Below, in pieces: positions 15,713-24,550 of a stretch of DNA of 64,000 bases. This DNA comes from Anaerolineae bacterium (GTDB lineage: Bacteria > Chloroflexota > Anaerolineae > Aggregatilineales > Ch27). The notes under the pieces were generated by a model, which was given only the letters and a program-made list of their open reading frames with translations, was not told the origin of the DNA and ran no database searches. Each line of letters opens with the position of its first letter. Position 1 is the stretch's first letter. Location: positions 426,944-490,943 of the forward strand of contig JABLXG010000004.1 of assembly GCA_013178165.1 (NCBI GenBank). Direction: 5' to 3'. The translations under genes were made by a program, and so were the position numbers.

Positions 15713-18361
15713 TCAGTCTGCAGCGGATCCACTGCCCGCCCCGGGGGCCGGGCGGAGTTCCAGCCTGTGTCTGGCTGCCGCGCTGACGGCTTCGTCGCCA
15801 AAGCGCAGCGGATGATAGTCGATGGTGCGCCAGGCTTCGATCATGTCGCGGTAATGCGGGTTGAGCGGATGGCCGCTCTGTCCGGTGGTGTGGATGGCCC
15901 GGCTGTTTTCCAGATCAGCCAGATCGACGATCATCCGGAAGGAAGGCAGGCTGCGCACAGCGAACGGCGCGGAAAAGCTCCAGGCCGTGTTGTTGATGGT
16001 GCGGGAGCTGCCGCTGGCTGCTACCGGGCCGGCGTTGAAGAGCGCCTCGACCAGCCCGATGCCACTCTGGCCGAGTGGCGTATTGACGAACGTGGCCGTG
16101 TGCAGGTTGCCCCAGCGCCAGGCTTCCCGGTTGGCACCCCACGCCGCAGTCATGGTGTCCAGCGCTTCGGTCAGGGCGCGGATCAGGATGTCGTCGCGGG
16201 TCTCGACCACAGCAGGCGTTCTGACGTCGTCCCACCAGGGATGATCGGGTTGATCCAGCAGTAATTGTACAGCCCATGCCCTGCCGCCCGGCGAACCAAG
16301 CTGATCTTCCCACAGGGCTGTGGAGAGCTTGAGCCAGAACATCTCAAAGAGGGCCGCCTGCGGGCTATCCTTATCCATCTGCAGGTTCCACCCGGCCAGC
16401 CAGGTGACGGCGTCGGCCAGAGCCTGATCGGGGAATTCCAGGGCGAGCAGATAGGGGAGAAGCTCTTCGGCGACCAGGCTGTGGCTATCCCCCTGGATCT
16501 CGGCTACCGTCTCAACCGTATGGGCACGCGTGCCGCTGACCATTTCAACAATCCGCTGGCCGCGGTAGCCTTCATCCCAGTCCTGGCTGATCGTGTAGTT
16601 GGCGTCCGCGCCCAGCGTATCAGCCAACTGGTCGTAGTATTCCGGCGGGACGACGGCATGGTTGGCGGTCACGATCCAGCCGCGTTCCGGGTTCAGAATA
16701 CGCGGCAGCAGGTCAAAGGGGATGACGCCTTTCCACTCGTAGGCGTCGGTCCAGCCCGGCACCGGCAGCAGACCGCTGTGATCGGCGGCGCGGATGGGAA
16801 TCTTGCCCGGCGCCTGATAGCCGATGTTGCCGTCAATGTCAGCATAGACGAAATTCTGCGCCGGCCAGTCCCAGCTGGTCAACGCCTGGCGGAATTCTTC
16901 CCAGTTGGTAGCCCGATTGATCGCCAGGGCAGCACGCATCAGGTCGCCCGGTTCCAAACCTGTCCAGCGCACCGCCAGCGGATCGCCTTCCTCGGTCAGG
17001 CCGACAAAGCGGCAGTCCTCGGTGATCGTGTTGTCGGTGATGATCGGCCCGAAGTGGGTGATCCGGACGGTGATCTCCAGCGTGCCATCGGGGGTCAGCG
17101 GCAGGTCGCGGATGCCCTCGCAACGCTCAGTGGCAGGGTCGTCCTCGCGTGGCTCGTAACTGCCGCCGATGCGGATGGTCTCTGTGACTACCTCCATGTC
17201 CCGCCATTCGCCGTTGTATTCGTACTGGTAGGGATTATCTGGATTGACGCGGATGATGTAGAGGTCCTGTACATCCGGGTTGAGGTTGGTGACTCCCCAG
17301 GCGATGCGCTGGTTGTGGCCAGCGATCACCGCCGGAGCGCCGACGAAGCTGAAGCCGACCACGTCATAGGGACAGGCTGTGCTTAGCGGGCGGCAGTGCA
17401 GGCCAATCTCGTACCAGATGGACGGCATCTGGATGTTCAGGTGGGGATCGTTGGCCAGGATGGGCAGGCCGGATGCCGTGTTACTGCCGGAGATGACCCA
17501 GTTATTGCTGCCAATGTCGGTGCCGCGCGGAGGCAGGAACGCCAGCGCTGCCCGGCCGCCAGCAACAGATGTGGCAATGTTCTGGGTGGCTTCGTCCGTA
17601 CGGCTACCGGTGGCAGAAATCCTGTCCGGAGCCGTCAGGCTATTGGGCGTGATCGGCAGGTCGGTAGCGGTAACAATGGTCGGACGGCGGCCAAACGGGT
17701 AAGGCGGGAAGTACGCCTCAGCCAGTTCTGGATCAAGCCGGTTCAGTACCTCCTGACGCTCCAGTTCCTCATCGGCATTGCCGCCCAGGTACCAGGCCAT
17801 GGTCTTGGCAAAGGCGGTGGTGTCCAGTGGCGACCAGGGTTCGATCTCGATCTGCACGCCGGTCAAACCGAGCAGGGTGTACTCCAGGGCCAGGGCGCCG
17901 CCATGCTTGCCAGCAATATAGGCGTTGACACCAGCCGCATAAGCCTCCAGGGCAGCGCGGGTTTCCGGCGCTATGAAGGCTTCATCAGCGGCGGCGGCAC
18001 GGTTCCAGCCCCACGTGCGGATGTACAGGTCGCTGCCGAGTGCGCTGGCGTTGAAGCCGGTCAATTCCTGGAGGCGTCCCAGGCCGGTGTGACGCTGGAA
18101 TTCCATCTGCCACCAGCGATCCTGAGCATGGACATAGCCCTGGGCAAAGAACAGATCTTCCGTGTTGCTGGCGTAGATATGCGGGATGCCGTACTCGTCC
18201 CGCAGGATGGTCACCCGATCGTGCAGGCCGCTCAGGTAGGCCAGACCGTCGTGTTCGGGCAGCATCCGGGTGGCGTTGTAGGCGATCAGGCTACCTGCTG
18301 TGAAGACGAGGGTTAGCAGCAGCGCGGTCAGGCTGGCAAAGAACAGGGTTCTGGGTCTCAT
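15713..18361 (-). CDS. Penicillin acylase family (S45) amidohydrolase
   Basis: An 882-residue N-terminal-nucleophile hydrolase precursor. It has an N-terminal signal or anchor segment (TLFFASLTALLLTLVFTAGS, about residues 4-23) and an alpha chain with VTILRDEYGIPHIYASN and AQGYVHAQDRWWQMEF. The autoprocessing site is DIGSNNWVISGSNTASG (about 280), where the serine after Gly becomes the N-terminal nucleophile of the beta chain, and NDPHLNIQMPSIWYEIGLHC follows. The Asn and oxyanion residues and NATTAW-like C-terminal segments (INNTAWSFSAPF) are also visible. The family cleaves amide-linked acyl groups (beta-lactams, acyl-homoserine lactones, other acylamines); the substrate is unknown. I chose the ATG at 18361 because GGAGGGCCT sits directly upstream; the upstream start at 18418 lacks a site and would lie next to the -10 box at 18406-18411. 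Extracytoplasmic location is likely. Confidence 0.9.
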   Translation of the reverse strand: MRPRTLFFASLTALLLTLVFTAGSLIAYNATRMLPEHDGLAYLSGLHDRVTILRDEYGIPHIYASNTEDLFFAQGYVHAQDRWWQMEFQRHTGLGRLQELTGFNASALGSDLYIRTWGWNRAAAADEAFIAPETRAALEAYAAGVNAYIAGKHGGALALEYTLLGLTGVQIEIEPWSPLDTTAFAKTMAWYLGGNADEELERQEVLNRLDPELAEAYFPPYPFGRRPTIVTATDLPITPNSLTAPDRISATGSRTDEATQNIATSVAGGRAALAFLPPRGTDIGSNNWVISGSNTASGLPILANDPHLNIQMPSIWYEIGLHCRPLSTACPYDVVGFSFVGAPAVIAGHNQRIAWGVTNLNPDVQDLYIIRVNPDNPYQYEYNGEWRDMEVVTETIRIGGSYEPREDDPATERCEGIRDLPLTPDGTLEITVRITHFGPIITDNTITEDCRFVGLTEEGDPLAVRWTGLEPGDLMRAALAINRATNWEEFRQALTSWDWPAQNFVYADIDGNIGYQAPGKIPIRAADHSGLLPVPGWTDAYEWKGVIPFDLLPRILNPERGWIVTANHAVVPPEYYDQLADTLGADANYTISQDWDEGYRGQRIVEMVSGTRAHTVETVAEIQGDSHSLVAEELLPYLLALEFPDQALADAVTWLAGWNLQMDKDSPQAALFEMFWLKLSTALWEDQLGSPGGRAWAVQLLLDQPDHPWWDDVRTPAVVETRDDILIRALTEALDTMTAAWGANREAWRWGNLHTATFVNTPLGQSGIGLVEALFNAGPVAASGSSRTINNTAWSFSAPFAVRSLPSFRMIVDLADLENSRAIHTTGQSGHPLNPHYRDMIEAWRTIDYHPLRFGDEAVSAAARHRLELRPAPGAGSGSAAD

Positions 18362-18405
18362 AGGCCCTCCGGAGCGATGGCTGGCGAAAGGGACTGGCGG
18401 CCTCA

Positions 18406-18435
18406 ACTGTAGCGTCACAACTGCCCGGTGTGCAA
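18406..18435 (-). promoter_or_regulatory. Promoter for the penicillin acylase family gene
   Basis: Minus strand: TTGCAC (18435-18430), an 18-base spacer and TACAGT (18411-18406), 45 bases before the ATG at 18361. It lies between the TPR gene stop and this gene, so the hydrolase can be expressed independently. Confidence 0.5.
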
Positions 18436-18460
18436 CCGCCTGCAGACGATTGGAAGCGGA

Positions 18461-20350
18461 TCAGTCGCTTTCTGCGCCTTGCCAGCTGTTGAGGAGCGCT
18501 TCCAGGGCGGCCCGCGTGACCGGATTGCGCGTACAGCCATCAGCCAGGTAGCGTCTGAGGAGTTCGGCAGCGTCAGCCGGGCGGCCCAGGCGGCGACCCG
18601 TGAGGATGCCCAGCGCCAGCCGGGCCTGGCAGACCAGCGCTGGCGAGTCGCCTTCGAGGGCGCGAGTGTAGGCTGCGGCGGCGTCGGTGTAGCGACCCAC
18701 ACCATCGTAGGCGCGGGCGCGGGCCAGCGCTTCTGGCTGGTCAGGCCGGGCGGCAGGATACAACTCGTCGTAAGCGGCGAAGTGCTCGATAGCCTCTTCA
18801 TACGCGCCGAGATCAACATACAGTGCGCCGATGGTCGGCAGCAGGTAGCTGTAAGCCGGGAAGTCCAGACGTAGCAGGACGGCGTAGTCTTCCAGAGCGG
18901 CGCGGAGCAGACGCTCGCGTTCAGCACGATCCAGTGCAGCTTCGCCCAGCCGGGCGTAAAGGACAGCACGGTTGAAGCGCAGGCCATCGAGGTCCGGGGC
19001 GATGTCGATCCCGGCGCTGAGGTCTTCCAGGGCCAGGGTATTCTCGCCGCGTGCCAGCCGGGCAAGCGCCCGATAGAGCAGGGCGGCGGCATCCTGGCTG
19101 TAGGCGTTCAGGGCGGCGGTGGCGGCCAGTTCAGCCAGTTCCAGGTATCGTTCAGCTTCCAGCGATCCGGCGGGCAACGCGCCCGCTGCTTCGTAGTACA
19201 GCCGCGCCAGGGTGCTGTACAGATACGTGGCCTCCGGGGCGACGCTGAGCGCCGTCTCATAGGCCTGGATGGCGCTGAAGGTTTCCCCGCTGCGTTCGTG
19301 AGCCTGGCCGAGATTGACCCAACCGGACGGGTCTTCCGGGCGGAGCGTTGTATACGCCCGCAGGTCATCCACGGCGGCGGCAGGACGATTCAGGTACAGG
19401 TGGAGCAGGCCGCGCTGGAACAGGAGCGGCGCGCGATCCGGCGGGTTCAGTGCCAGCCCGGCTTCCACATCCGCCAGCGCCGCCCGGTAGCGGCCAAGCG
19501 TGGTCAGGACTTCGGCGCGGCTTAGCCGGAACGGGATGCTTTCCGGTTGCCGGGCAACCGCCCGATCGAGATCGGCCAGCGCGGCGGTGTTATTGCCCAT
19601 CTGCCGGTGGAAGTAGGCGCGGTCGGCCAGCAGATCGGGGTTATCCGGAAGGCTGGCGATGGCTTCATCTGCGGCGGCCAGGGCAGCGGCGTACTGCCCC
19701 AGGTCGGCGTTGACCCAGGCGGCGGCGTGGTGGACGTACCAGGGCGCCGCGGCACTGCTTCGGGCGGTGTCCAGGTCTTCGAGGGCGTGTGGCAGGTCGC
19801 CTGCCTGAGCGTAGCACATGCCCCGGTAGTAGCGGGCTTCGACCAGGCCTGGCCAGCGGCGAGGAGCCAGGTCGATGGCGCGGTGCAGGCTGCTGAGCGC
19901 CGGGAGGCACCGGCCACGTACCGCCAGCGCCTGCCCGACAATCGTGTGGATGGCCGCGACCAGGGGGCGGGCATCTGGCCCAGCCAGCGGTAACCGCCCT
20001 GTGATCGACGGCGCGGGAATGAACGCCCAGCCCCGGACGGTTGTCCGTAGATCGGTGGGCGCATCCGGCGCAACCCAGACGATGACGGTCGCGTCGAAGT
20101 AGCGCCCGGCGCGCAGTGCGGCGTCAATGCTGGTCACCGGGCCGCTATAGTGGCGGGCAGAGCCAGCGGTTCCCAGCAGGCGAAAGGCCGCGCCCAGCCG
20201 TCCGGCCAGCTGCTCGCCATCTTTGCCGGGCACAGCGACCAGAATCAGGGGGGCGGCGCCATTGCTGGATTGGGCCGCGACCGGCTGCGGCGCAAAGGCC
20301 ACCATCAGGATCAACGCCAGCAAGATGACAACGGAGCGGTGGGTTGGCAT
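18461..20350 (-). CDS. Secreted TPR-repeat protein
   Basis: 629 residues with a signal peptide (VVILLALILMVAFAPQPVAA, cleavage near residue 26). An N-terminal domain of about 110 residues (LILVAVPGKDG ... ATVIVWVAPDA) is followed by roughly ten tetratricopeptide repeats, such as AAALAAADEAIASLPDNPDL, NTAALADLDRAVARQPESIP and YRAALADVEAGLALNPPDRA. TPR arrays mediate protein-protein contacts. The start has GAGGAG 8 bases upstream and lies 11 bases after the stop of a second TPR protein with the same N-terminal layout, so the two form an operon of paralogues. Likely role: extracytoplasmic scaffold; partners unknown. It precedes the acylase-family gene in the same direction. Confidence 0.8.
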   Translation of the reverse strand: MPTHRSVVILLALILMVAFAPQPVAAQSSNGAAPLILVAVPGKDGEQLAGRLGAAFRLLGTAGSARHYSGPVTSIDAALRAGRYFDATVIVWVAPDAPTDLRTTVRGWAFIPAPSITGRLPLAGPDARPLVAAIHTIVGQALAVRGRCLPALSSLHRAIDLAPRRWPGLVEARYYRGMCYAQAGDLPHALEDLDTARSSAAAPWYVHHAAAWVNADLGQYAAALAAADEAIASLPDNPDLLADRAYFHRQMGNNTAALADLDRAVARQPESIPFRLSRAEVLTTLGRYRAALADVEAGLALNPPDRAPLLFQRGLLHLYLNRPAAAVDDLRAYTTLRPEDPSGWVNLGQAHERSGETFSAIQAYETALSVAPEATYLYSTLARLYYEAAGALPAGSLEAERYLELAELAATAALNAYSQDAAALLYRALARLARGENTLALEDLSAGIDIAPDLDGLRFNRAVLYARLGEAALDRAERERLLRAALEDYAVLLRLDFPAYSYLLPTIGALYVDLGAYEEAIEHFAAYDELYPAARPDQPEALARARAYDGVGRYTDAAAAYTRALEGDSPALVCQARLALGILTGRRLGRPADAAELLRRYLADGCTRNPVTRAALEALLNSWQGAESD

Positions 20351-20361
20351 GGACAGTCTCC

Positions 20362-21441
20362 TCAGGGTGGCGGCGCGGGCGTGGCCAGCAAATGCGTCAG
20401 ATCATCAGCGTATTGGCGGCCCAGCGGGAGCAGCGGGTTGGATAGGTTGGTCTCCAGCGCCAGGAAGCGGGTCAGATCGGCGTAAGCGGCGGCCCGCTGG
20501 TTCTGTGTGTAGTAGAGCAGCCCGCGCAGGTAGTAGGCGCGGGGCAGGTCGGGCAGCAGGCTCAGGGCGTGGTTGTAGTCGGCCAGCACCGCGTCCCACT
20601 CGTACAGGTACAGGCGGTGCTGCCCGCGTAGCAGGTAGAGTTCGGCCAGCAACTGCCGGCTGGTCGCAGCAATCAGTTCACTGCGGCGGGCGGCGCGGAT
20701 AGCCCGATCATCCCAGGCCAGCGCCCGATCGAAGGCAAAATTCTGGGCCAGCGCATCGGCTATGGCGGCGTTCCAAAGCGCCAGCAGGGCCGGATCGGGG
20801 TTTGCGGCCAGCAGCGCCGGGCGGGTTACCCGCAGGAGATCGAAGGCGGCGGTGTAATCGTGCCTGGCATGGCGGCAGCGGGCGCGGTAAAACGCCAGTG
20901 TATGGGGTTCCGGCAGGGTCCCGGCGGCCTGATCCAGATGGGGCAGCGCAGCCGCGCAGCGGTCGGTGGCATAGGCTGCCAGTCCAGCGACCAGGTCTGT
21001 GGCTAACGTTTCCTGGCCAGGCTGGTAGGCCAGGGTGGGTGGGTCAGCGTTCAGAATAGCATCCTGCAGGGTGGGAGTGATCAGGCCACGGGCGGGCGGT
21101 GTGGTGGGCAAGAAACGGAGCCAGAGCTGGCAGTCCGCTGCGGCGGTGCATGGCTGGACAAGCACGACCAGCGGCACGCGCTCCACGATCGGCGCTGGAT
21201 CGGTCATTGCCGGAAGTGCTGCGACCGCGATGTGCAACCAGGGCGGGGCGGCGTTTTGCAGCACGCCGGCCAGCGCTTCGGCGGCCCAGTGTTGTTCAGA
21301 GGTCAGGGAGGTGCTCTGCAGCAGGAGGACGACAGGATGCACCGGCGCCTGCGCCTGCGGGACAATACCACCCGGAAGCGCCAGCAGCGCCACAAACAAT
21401 GCCCGTGCCGCCAGCCCCAAGCTCGAATGTCGGCGTACCAT
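20362..21441 (-). CDS. Secreted TPR-like protein, paralogue of the next gene
   Basis: 359 residues from the ATG at 21441. The signal peptide is LAARALFVALLALPGGIVPQ and the N-terminal domain (HPVVLLLQST ... PLVVLVQPCTAAADC) has the same alternating strand/helix pattern as the neighbour's. Alpha-helical repeats follow (ATDRCAAALPHLDQAAGTLP, WDAVLADYNHALSLLPDLPR, QRAAAYADLTRFLALETNLS). The longer frame beginning at 21570 was rejected because the -10 box TACAAT (21453-21448) lies 6 bases before the ATG at 21441, implying a leaderless message. It is followed after 11 bases by the larger TPR gene. The function is unknown; the conserved N-terminal domain in both copies is the interesting part. Confidence 0.7.
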   Translation of the reverse strand: MVRRHSSLGLAARALFVALLALPGGIVPQAQAPVHPVVLLLQSTSLTSEQHWAAEALAGVLQNAAPPWLHIAVAALPAMTDPAPIVERVPLVVLVQPCTAAADCQLWLRFLPTTPPARGLITPTLQDAILNADPPTLAYQPGQETLATDLVAGLAAYATDRCAAALPHLDQAAGTLPEPHTLAFYRARCRHARHDYTAAFDLLRVTRPALLAANPDPALLALWNAAIADALAQNFAFDRALAWDDRAIRAARRSELIAATSRQLLAELYLLRGQHRLYLYEWDAVLADYNHALSLLPDLPRAYYLRGLLYYTQNQRAAAYADLTRFLALETNLSNPLLPLGRQYADDLTHLLATPAPPP

Positions 21442-21447
21442 GGGCGA

Positions 21448-21453
21448 ATTGTA
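21448..21453 (-). promoter_or_regulatory. -10 box (TACAAT) 6 bases before ATG 21441
   Basis: Minus-strand TACAAT followed by TCGCCC and then ATG. Transcription would start at or near the start codon, giving a leaderless mRNA for the TPR operon. Confidence 0.5.
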
Positions 21454-21537
21454 GCGCCCGGCTGCGCCGCCCGCCAGCCACCGCTGGACGATCTTGCGGG
21501 AATTCACCCAAAGCCCTGTATATGGTGGTTCTATAGC

Positions 21538-21567
21538 GCGTGTACCGCTATATCTGGCGGTACACGC
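21538..21567. promoter_or_regulatory. 11-bp perfect inverted repeat, candidate operator
   Basis: Arms GCGTGTACCGC (21538-21548) and GCGGTACACGC (21557-21567), separated by TATATCTG. A second inverted pair, TATAGCG/CGCTATA (21532-21538 and 21546-21552), overlaps it. It lies in the 418-base region between the TPR operon (minus) and gyrA (plus), 46 bases upstream of the gyrA-side TACAAT box. The rest of that region upstream of this repeat shows no gene. Confidence 0.5.
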
Positions 21568-21612
21568 CACCCTGTGCGATGGGCAGAATTCGACTCAGGA
21601 GCGCAGCCGGGG

Positions 21613-21618
21613 TACAAT
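21613..21618 (+). promoter_or_regulatory. -10 box (TACAAT) for gyrA leader
   Basis: TACAAT on the plus strand, 242 bases before the gyrA ATG. No convincing -35 hexamer is visible. It implies a long untranslated leader. Confidence 0.4.
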
Positions 21619-21624
21619 AAGAGT

Positions 21625-21768
21625 TCCCGGAGTCCGGGCATTCCCTGCCCGGGAGTTGGTCAGTAGCTGCCGTCAGGGGCGGGGGATGACCGGTCAGGGC
21701 GTTAGGTCTTTCCCGGCGATGATCGGTCTGGTCTGGAGGCCGATGCAGGTTCTTCAGACAGATTTTTT
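21625..21768 (+). ncRNA. Structured leader or small RNA upstream of gyrA (candidate)
   Basis: From the proposed start near 21625 the transcript contains a hairpin (CCCGGAGTCCGGG, and CCCGGAGTC facing GCCCGGGAG) and ends in a terminator-like stem (21731-21759) with six T. It could be a short stand-alone RNA or an attenuator in the gyrA leader. It matches no RNA family I recognise. Confidence 0.3.
21731..21768 (+). terminator. Terminator-like hairpin in the gyrA leader
   Basis: GTCTGGAG (21731-21738) pairs with CTTCAGAC (21752-21759) with one G-U pair and a 13-base loop; AGATTTTTT follows. It lies 92 bases before the gyrA ATG, so it could attenuate gyrA. Confidence 0.5.
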
Positions 21769-21859
21769 GCTGTAAAGCAGCGAACGAGTAAGCAACTATC
21801 CGCCAATCGGCGCAACCGATGCGGCTAGTTCCTGAACCATGATTTAAGGATCATAAGGT

Positions 21860-24418
21860 ATGGATATCGGGACAGTTCGGCCTGTCAACATCAACGAGGA
21901 GATGCGCGGGAGCTACCTGGATTACGCGATGAGCGTAATCATCGCCCGCGCGTTGCCGGATGCCCGCGATGGTCTCAAGCCGGTGCATCGACGTATCCTG
22001 TACGCTATGTATGATATGGGTCTTGGCCCCGGGACCAAGTACCGCAAGAGCGCCCGCATTGTGGGCGATGTGCTGGGCAAGTACCATCCACACGGCGACG
22101 CTGCCGTCTATGACGCGATGGCCCGCATGGCTCAGGATTTCTCCATGCGTTATGTGCTGGTTGACGGCCAGGGCAACTTCGGCAGTGTGGATGGCGACAG
22201 CCCGGCAGCCATGCGTTACACCGAGGCGCGGCTGGCGCCGATAGCAGCGGAACTACTGCAGGACATCGATATGAACACCGTCGATTTCGTCGATAATTTC
22301 GACGGGACGGTGCAGGAGCCAACCGTGTTGCCAGCCAAGCTCCCGAATTTGCTGCTCAACGGGGCCAGCGGTATCGCGGTAGGCATGGCGACGAACATCC
22401 CTCCGCATAACCTGCGCGAACTGGCCGCAGCCATCGTCTACCTGATCGATCATTACGACCAATACGAGGACATCAGCGTCGATGAGTTGCTGCAGTTCCT
22501 GCCCGGCCCGGACTTCCCGACCGGGGCACTGATCGTCGGGGGCGAGGGCCTCAAGCAGGCTTACGCCACCGGGCGTGGCCGGATCATCATGCGCGCTGCC
22601 GCCACAATCGAGGAGATGCGCGGCGGGCGCTACCGCATTGTGATCACGGAAATCCCGTACCAGATCAGCAAGACGACGTTGATCGAGCGCATCGCGGAGA
22701 TGGCCCGCGCCGGGCGGCTGGACATGATCACCGACCTGCGCGACGAATCCGACCGGCGCGGCCTGCGCATCGTAATCGAGTTGCGCCGCGATGCTCAGCC
22801 GCGCAAAGTGCTCAATCGCCTGTACAAATACACCGCGCTGCAATCCACGTTTGGCGTGCAAATGCTGGCCCTGGTCGATGGCGAGCCACGCCTGATCAAT
22901 CTCAAGCGTGCTTTGCAGATTTACATTGAACACCGCCGGGAGGTCATCCGGCGTCGATCTGAGTTCGAGCTGGAACGGGCCAGGGCGCGGGCGCATATCC
23001 TGGAGGGGCTGCTAAAGGCGCTGGCCTCACTGGATGACATCATCGAGACGATCCGGCGGGCCGATGACGCTGATAATGCCCTGCAGGCTTTGATGAACCG
23101 CTTCAGCCTGACTGAGCTGCAGAGCCGGGCCATCCTGGATATGCAGCTTCGCCGTCTGGCGGCGCTGGAGCGCCAGAAGATCGAGGATGAATACCGCCAG
23201 GTCCGCGAGCGGATTACCTACCTGGAAGATCTGCTGCAAAGTCCGCACAAGATGCTGGGGCTGATAAAAGAAGATGTGATCGCCCTGGCCGAGAAATATG
23301 GGGATGACCGCCGCACGCATATCGTCCACGGGATTGGCACCGACTTTGAGGAATCCGACCTGATCGCGGACGAGGAGGTGCTGATCAGCCTCACACATCA
23401 GGGCTATATCAAACGGGTTCCGGCGGCGGCTTACCGTCGCCAGACACGCGGCGGTAAGGGCGCCAGCGGCATGGCCACGCGCGAGGAAGATGTGCTGGTG
23501 CATCTGCTGGCGGCGGGGAGCCTGGACAACATCCTGTTCTTCACCGATCGCGGTAAGGTGTACTCCGAGAAAGCTTATGAGATTCCGGGGACTGACCGCG
23601 CCGGACGCGGCACGCTGGTCCAGGCGGTCCTGAGCCTGGAGCCGGGTGAGCGGATCACGGCGATGGCTGCTGTGCCGTCATTTGAGGAGCGCGGCTATTT
23701 CACCATGTGCACGCGCTATGGCCGTGTCAAGCGGGTGCGCCTGCAGGATTTCGCTGCGGTGCGCTCCAATGGCCTGATCGCCATGTCGCTGATCGGCGAC
23801 GATACGCTGGGCTGGGTGCGGATGAGCACGGGCGACCAGGACGTGATCATCGTGACCGAAGACGGCATGGCTATTCGCTTCCCGGAGCGCGAGGTGCGGG
23901 TGATGGGGCGTCCGGCCAGCGGCGTCAACGGTATCCGGCTGCGCGAGGGGGATCGCGTTGCCGGCATGGACGTGATCGAGGCGGGCGATTCTGACCTGCT
24001 GATCGTGACTCAGCAGGCCTTTGGCAAGCGCACAGGGCTGGAAGAGTATCACCCACAGGGGCGCTTTGGCTATGGCGTGCGGACACTGGCCCGCAACCAG
24101 CGGACCGGCCCGATCGTTGACGCGCGGGCGATCAACGCCGAGGACGACATCGCCCTGATCACAACCGGTGGAATGACTCTGCGTGCCTCGCTGGATTCGA
24201 TCCGCCGCACCGGGCGGATGACCCAGGGGGTGCACCTGATGGACCTGCGCGATGGCGATACGGTAGCTTCCATTGCCATCGTGGAAAAGCGGCGTCAGAC
24301 CAAGCGCGATGCCGAAAACAGACTGCCAGATTCGCTGGCTGCGACGCTTGACGAACAGGATGAATCGGACGAAGCTGACATTGAGGGGGACAATTCCGCC
24401 GAGGTCTGGGGCGAGTAA
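21860..24418 (+). CDS. gyrA: DNA gyrase subunit A
   Basis: An 852-residue type IIA topoisomerase A subunit that, with GyrB, introduces negative supercoils. The breakage-reunion domain shows [35 protein letters not shown] and the catalytic Tyr120 in AMRYTEARL. The C-terminal beta-pinwheel contains the GyrA-box variant QTRGGKG (in [13 protein letters not shown]), which argues for gyrase rather than topoisomerase IV. At the quinolone position equivalent to E. coli Ser83 there is Ala81, as is also normal in mycobacteria. The acidic tail ([14 protein letters not shown]) is typical. AAGG sites lie just before the ATG. No gyrB is in the window. The leader carries a palindrome and a terminator-like hairpin, so expression may be controlled after initiation. 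Confidence 0.96.
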   Translation: MDIGTVRPVNINEEMRGSYLDYAMSVIIARALPDARDGLKPVHRRILYAMYDMGLGPGTKYRKSARIVGDVLGKYHPHGDAAVYDAMARMAQDFSMRYVLVDGQGNFGSVDGDSPAAMRYTEARLAPIAAELLQDIDMNTVDFVDNFDGTVQEPTVLPAKLPNLLLNGASGIAVGMATNIPPHNLRELAAAIVYLIDHYDQYEDISVDELLQFLPGPDFPTGALIVGGEGLKQAYATGRGRIIMRAAATIEEMRGGRYRIVITEIPYQISKTTLIERIAEMARAGRLDMITDLRDESDRRGLRIVIELRRDAQPRKVLNRLYKYTALQSTFGVQMLALVDGEPRLINLKRALQIYIEHRREVIRRRSEFELERARARAHILEGLLKALASLDDIIETIRRADDADNALQALMNRFSLTELQSRAILDMQLRRLAALERQKIEDEYRQVRERITYLEDLLQSPHKMLGLIKEDVIALAEKYGDDRRTHIVHGIGTDFEESDLIADEEVLISLTHQGYIKRVPAAAYRRQTRGGKGASGMATREEDVLVHLLAAGSLDNILFFTDRGKVYSEKAYEIPGTDRAGRGTLVQAVLSLEPGERITAMAAVPSFEERGYFTMCTRYGRVKRVRLQDFAAVRSNGLIAMSLIGDDTLGWVRMSTGDQDVIIVTEDGMAIRFPEREVRVMGRPASGVNGIRLREGDRVAGMDVIEAGDSDLLIVTQQAFGKRTGLEEYHPQGRFGYGVRTLARNQRTGPIVDARAINAEDDIALITTGGMTLRASLDSIRRTGRMTQGVHLMDLRDGDTVASIAIVEKRRQTKRDAENRLPDSLAATLDEQDESDEADIEGDNSAEVWGE

Positions 24419-24537
24419 CTGCTGCCGCGTTCGTCTCGCGTCTTGCAGAAGCCGGCGCCGCGGGCGCTGGCTGAACGCAGCGGGCTGGGCAGCTGTGCCC
24501 TCCCGTTAGCGCACTGGCGCCTGCTGCCGCCTGTGAT

Positions 24538-24543
24538 TACACT
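24538..24543 (+). promoter_or_regulatory. -10 box (TACACT) 7 bases before ATG 24551
   Basis: TACACT followed by GATGGGT and then ATG at 24551. This gives the same spacing as the leaderless starts at 5670 and 21441. Confidence 0.4.
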
Positions 24544-24550
24544 GATGGGT

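Noticed and set aside
21860..24418. Acquired quinolone resistance from Ala81 in GyrA
   Set aside because: Alanine at this position is normal in some lineages such as mycobacteria; the sequence alone does not show a recent mutation.
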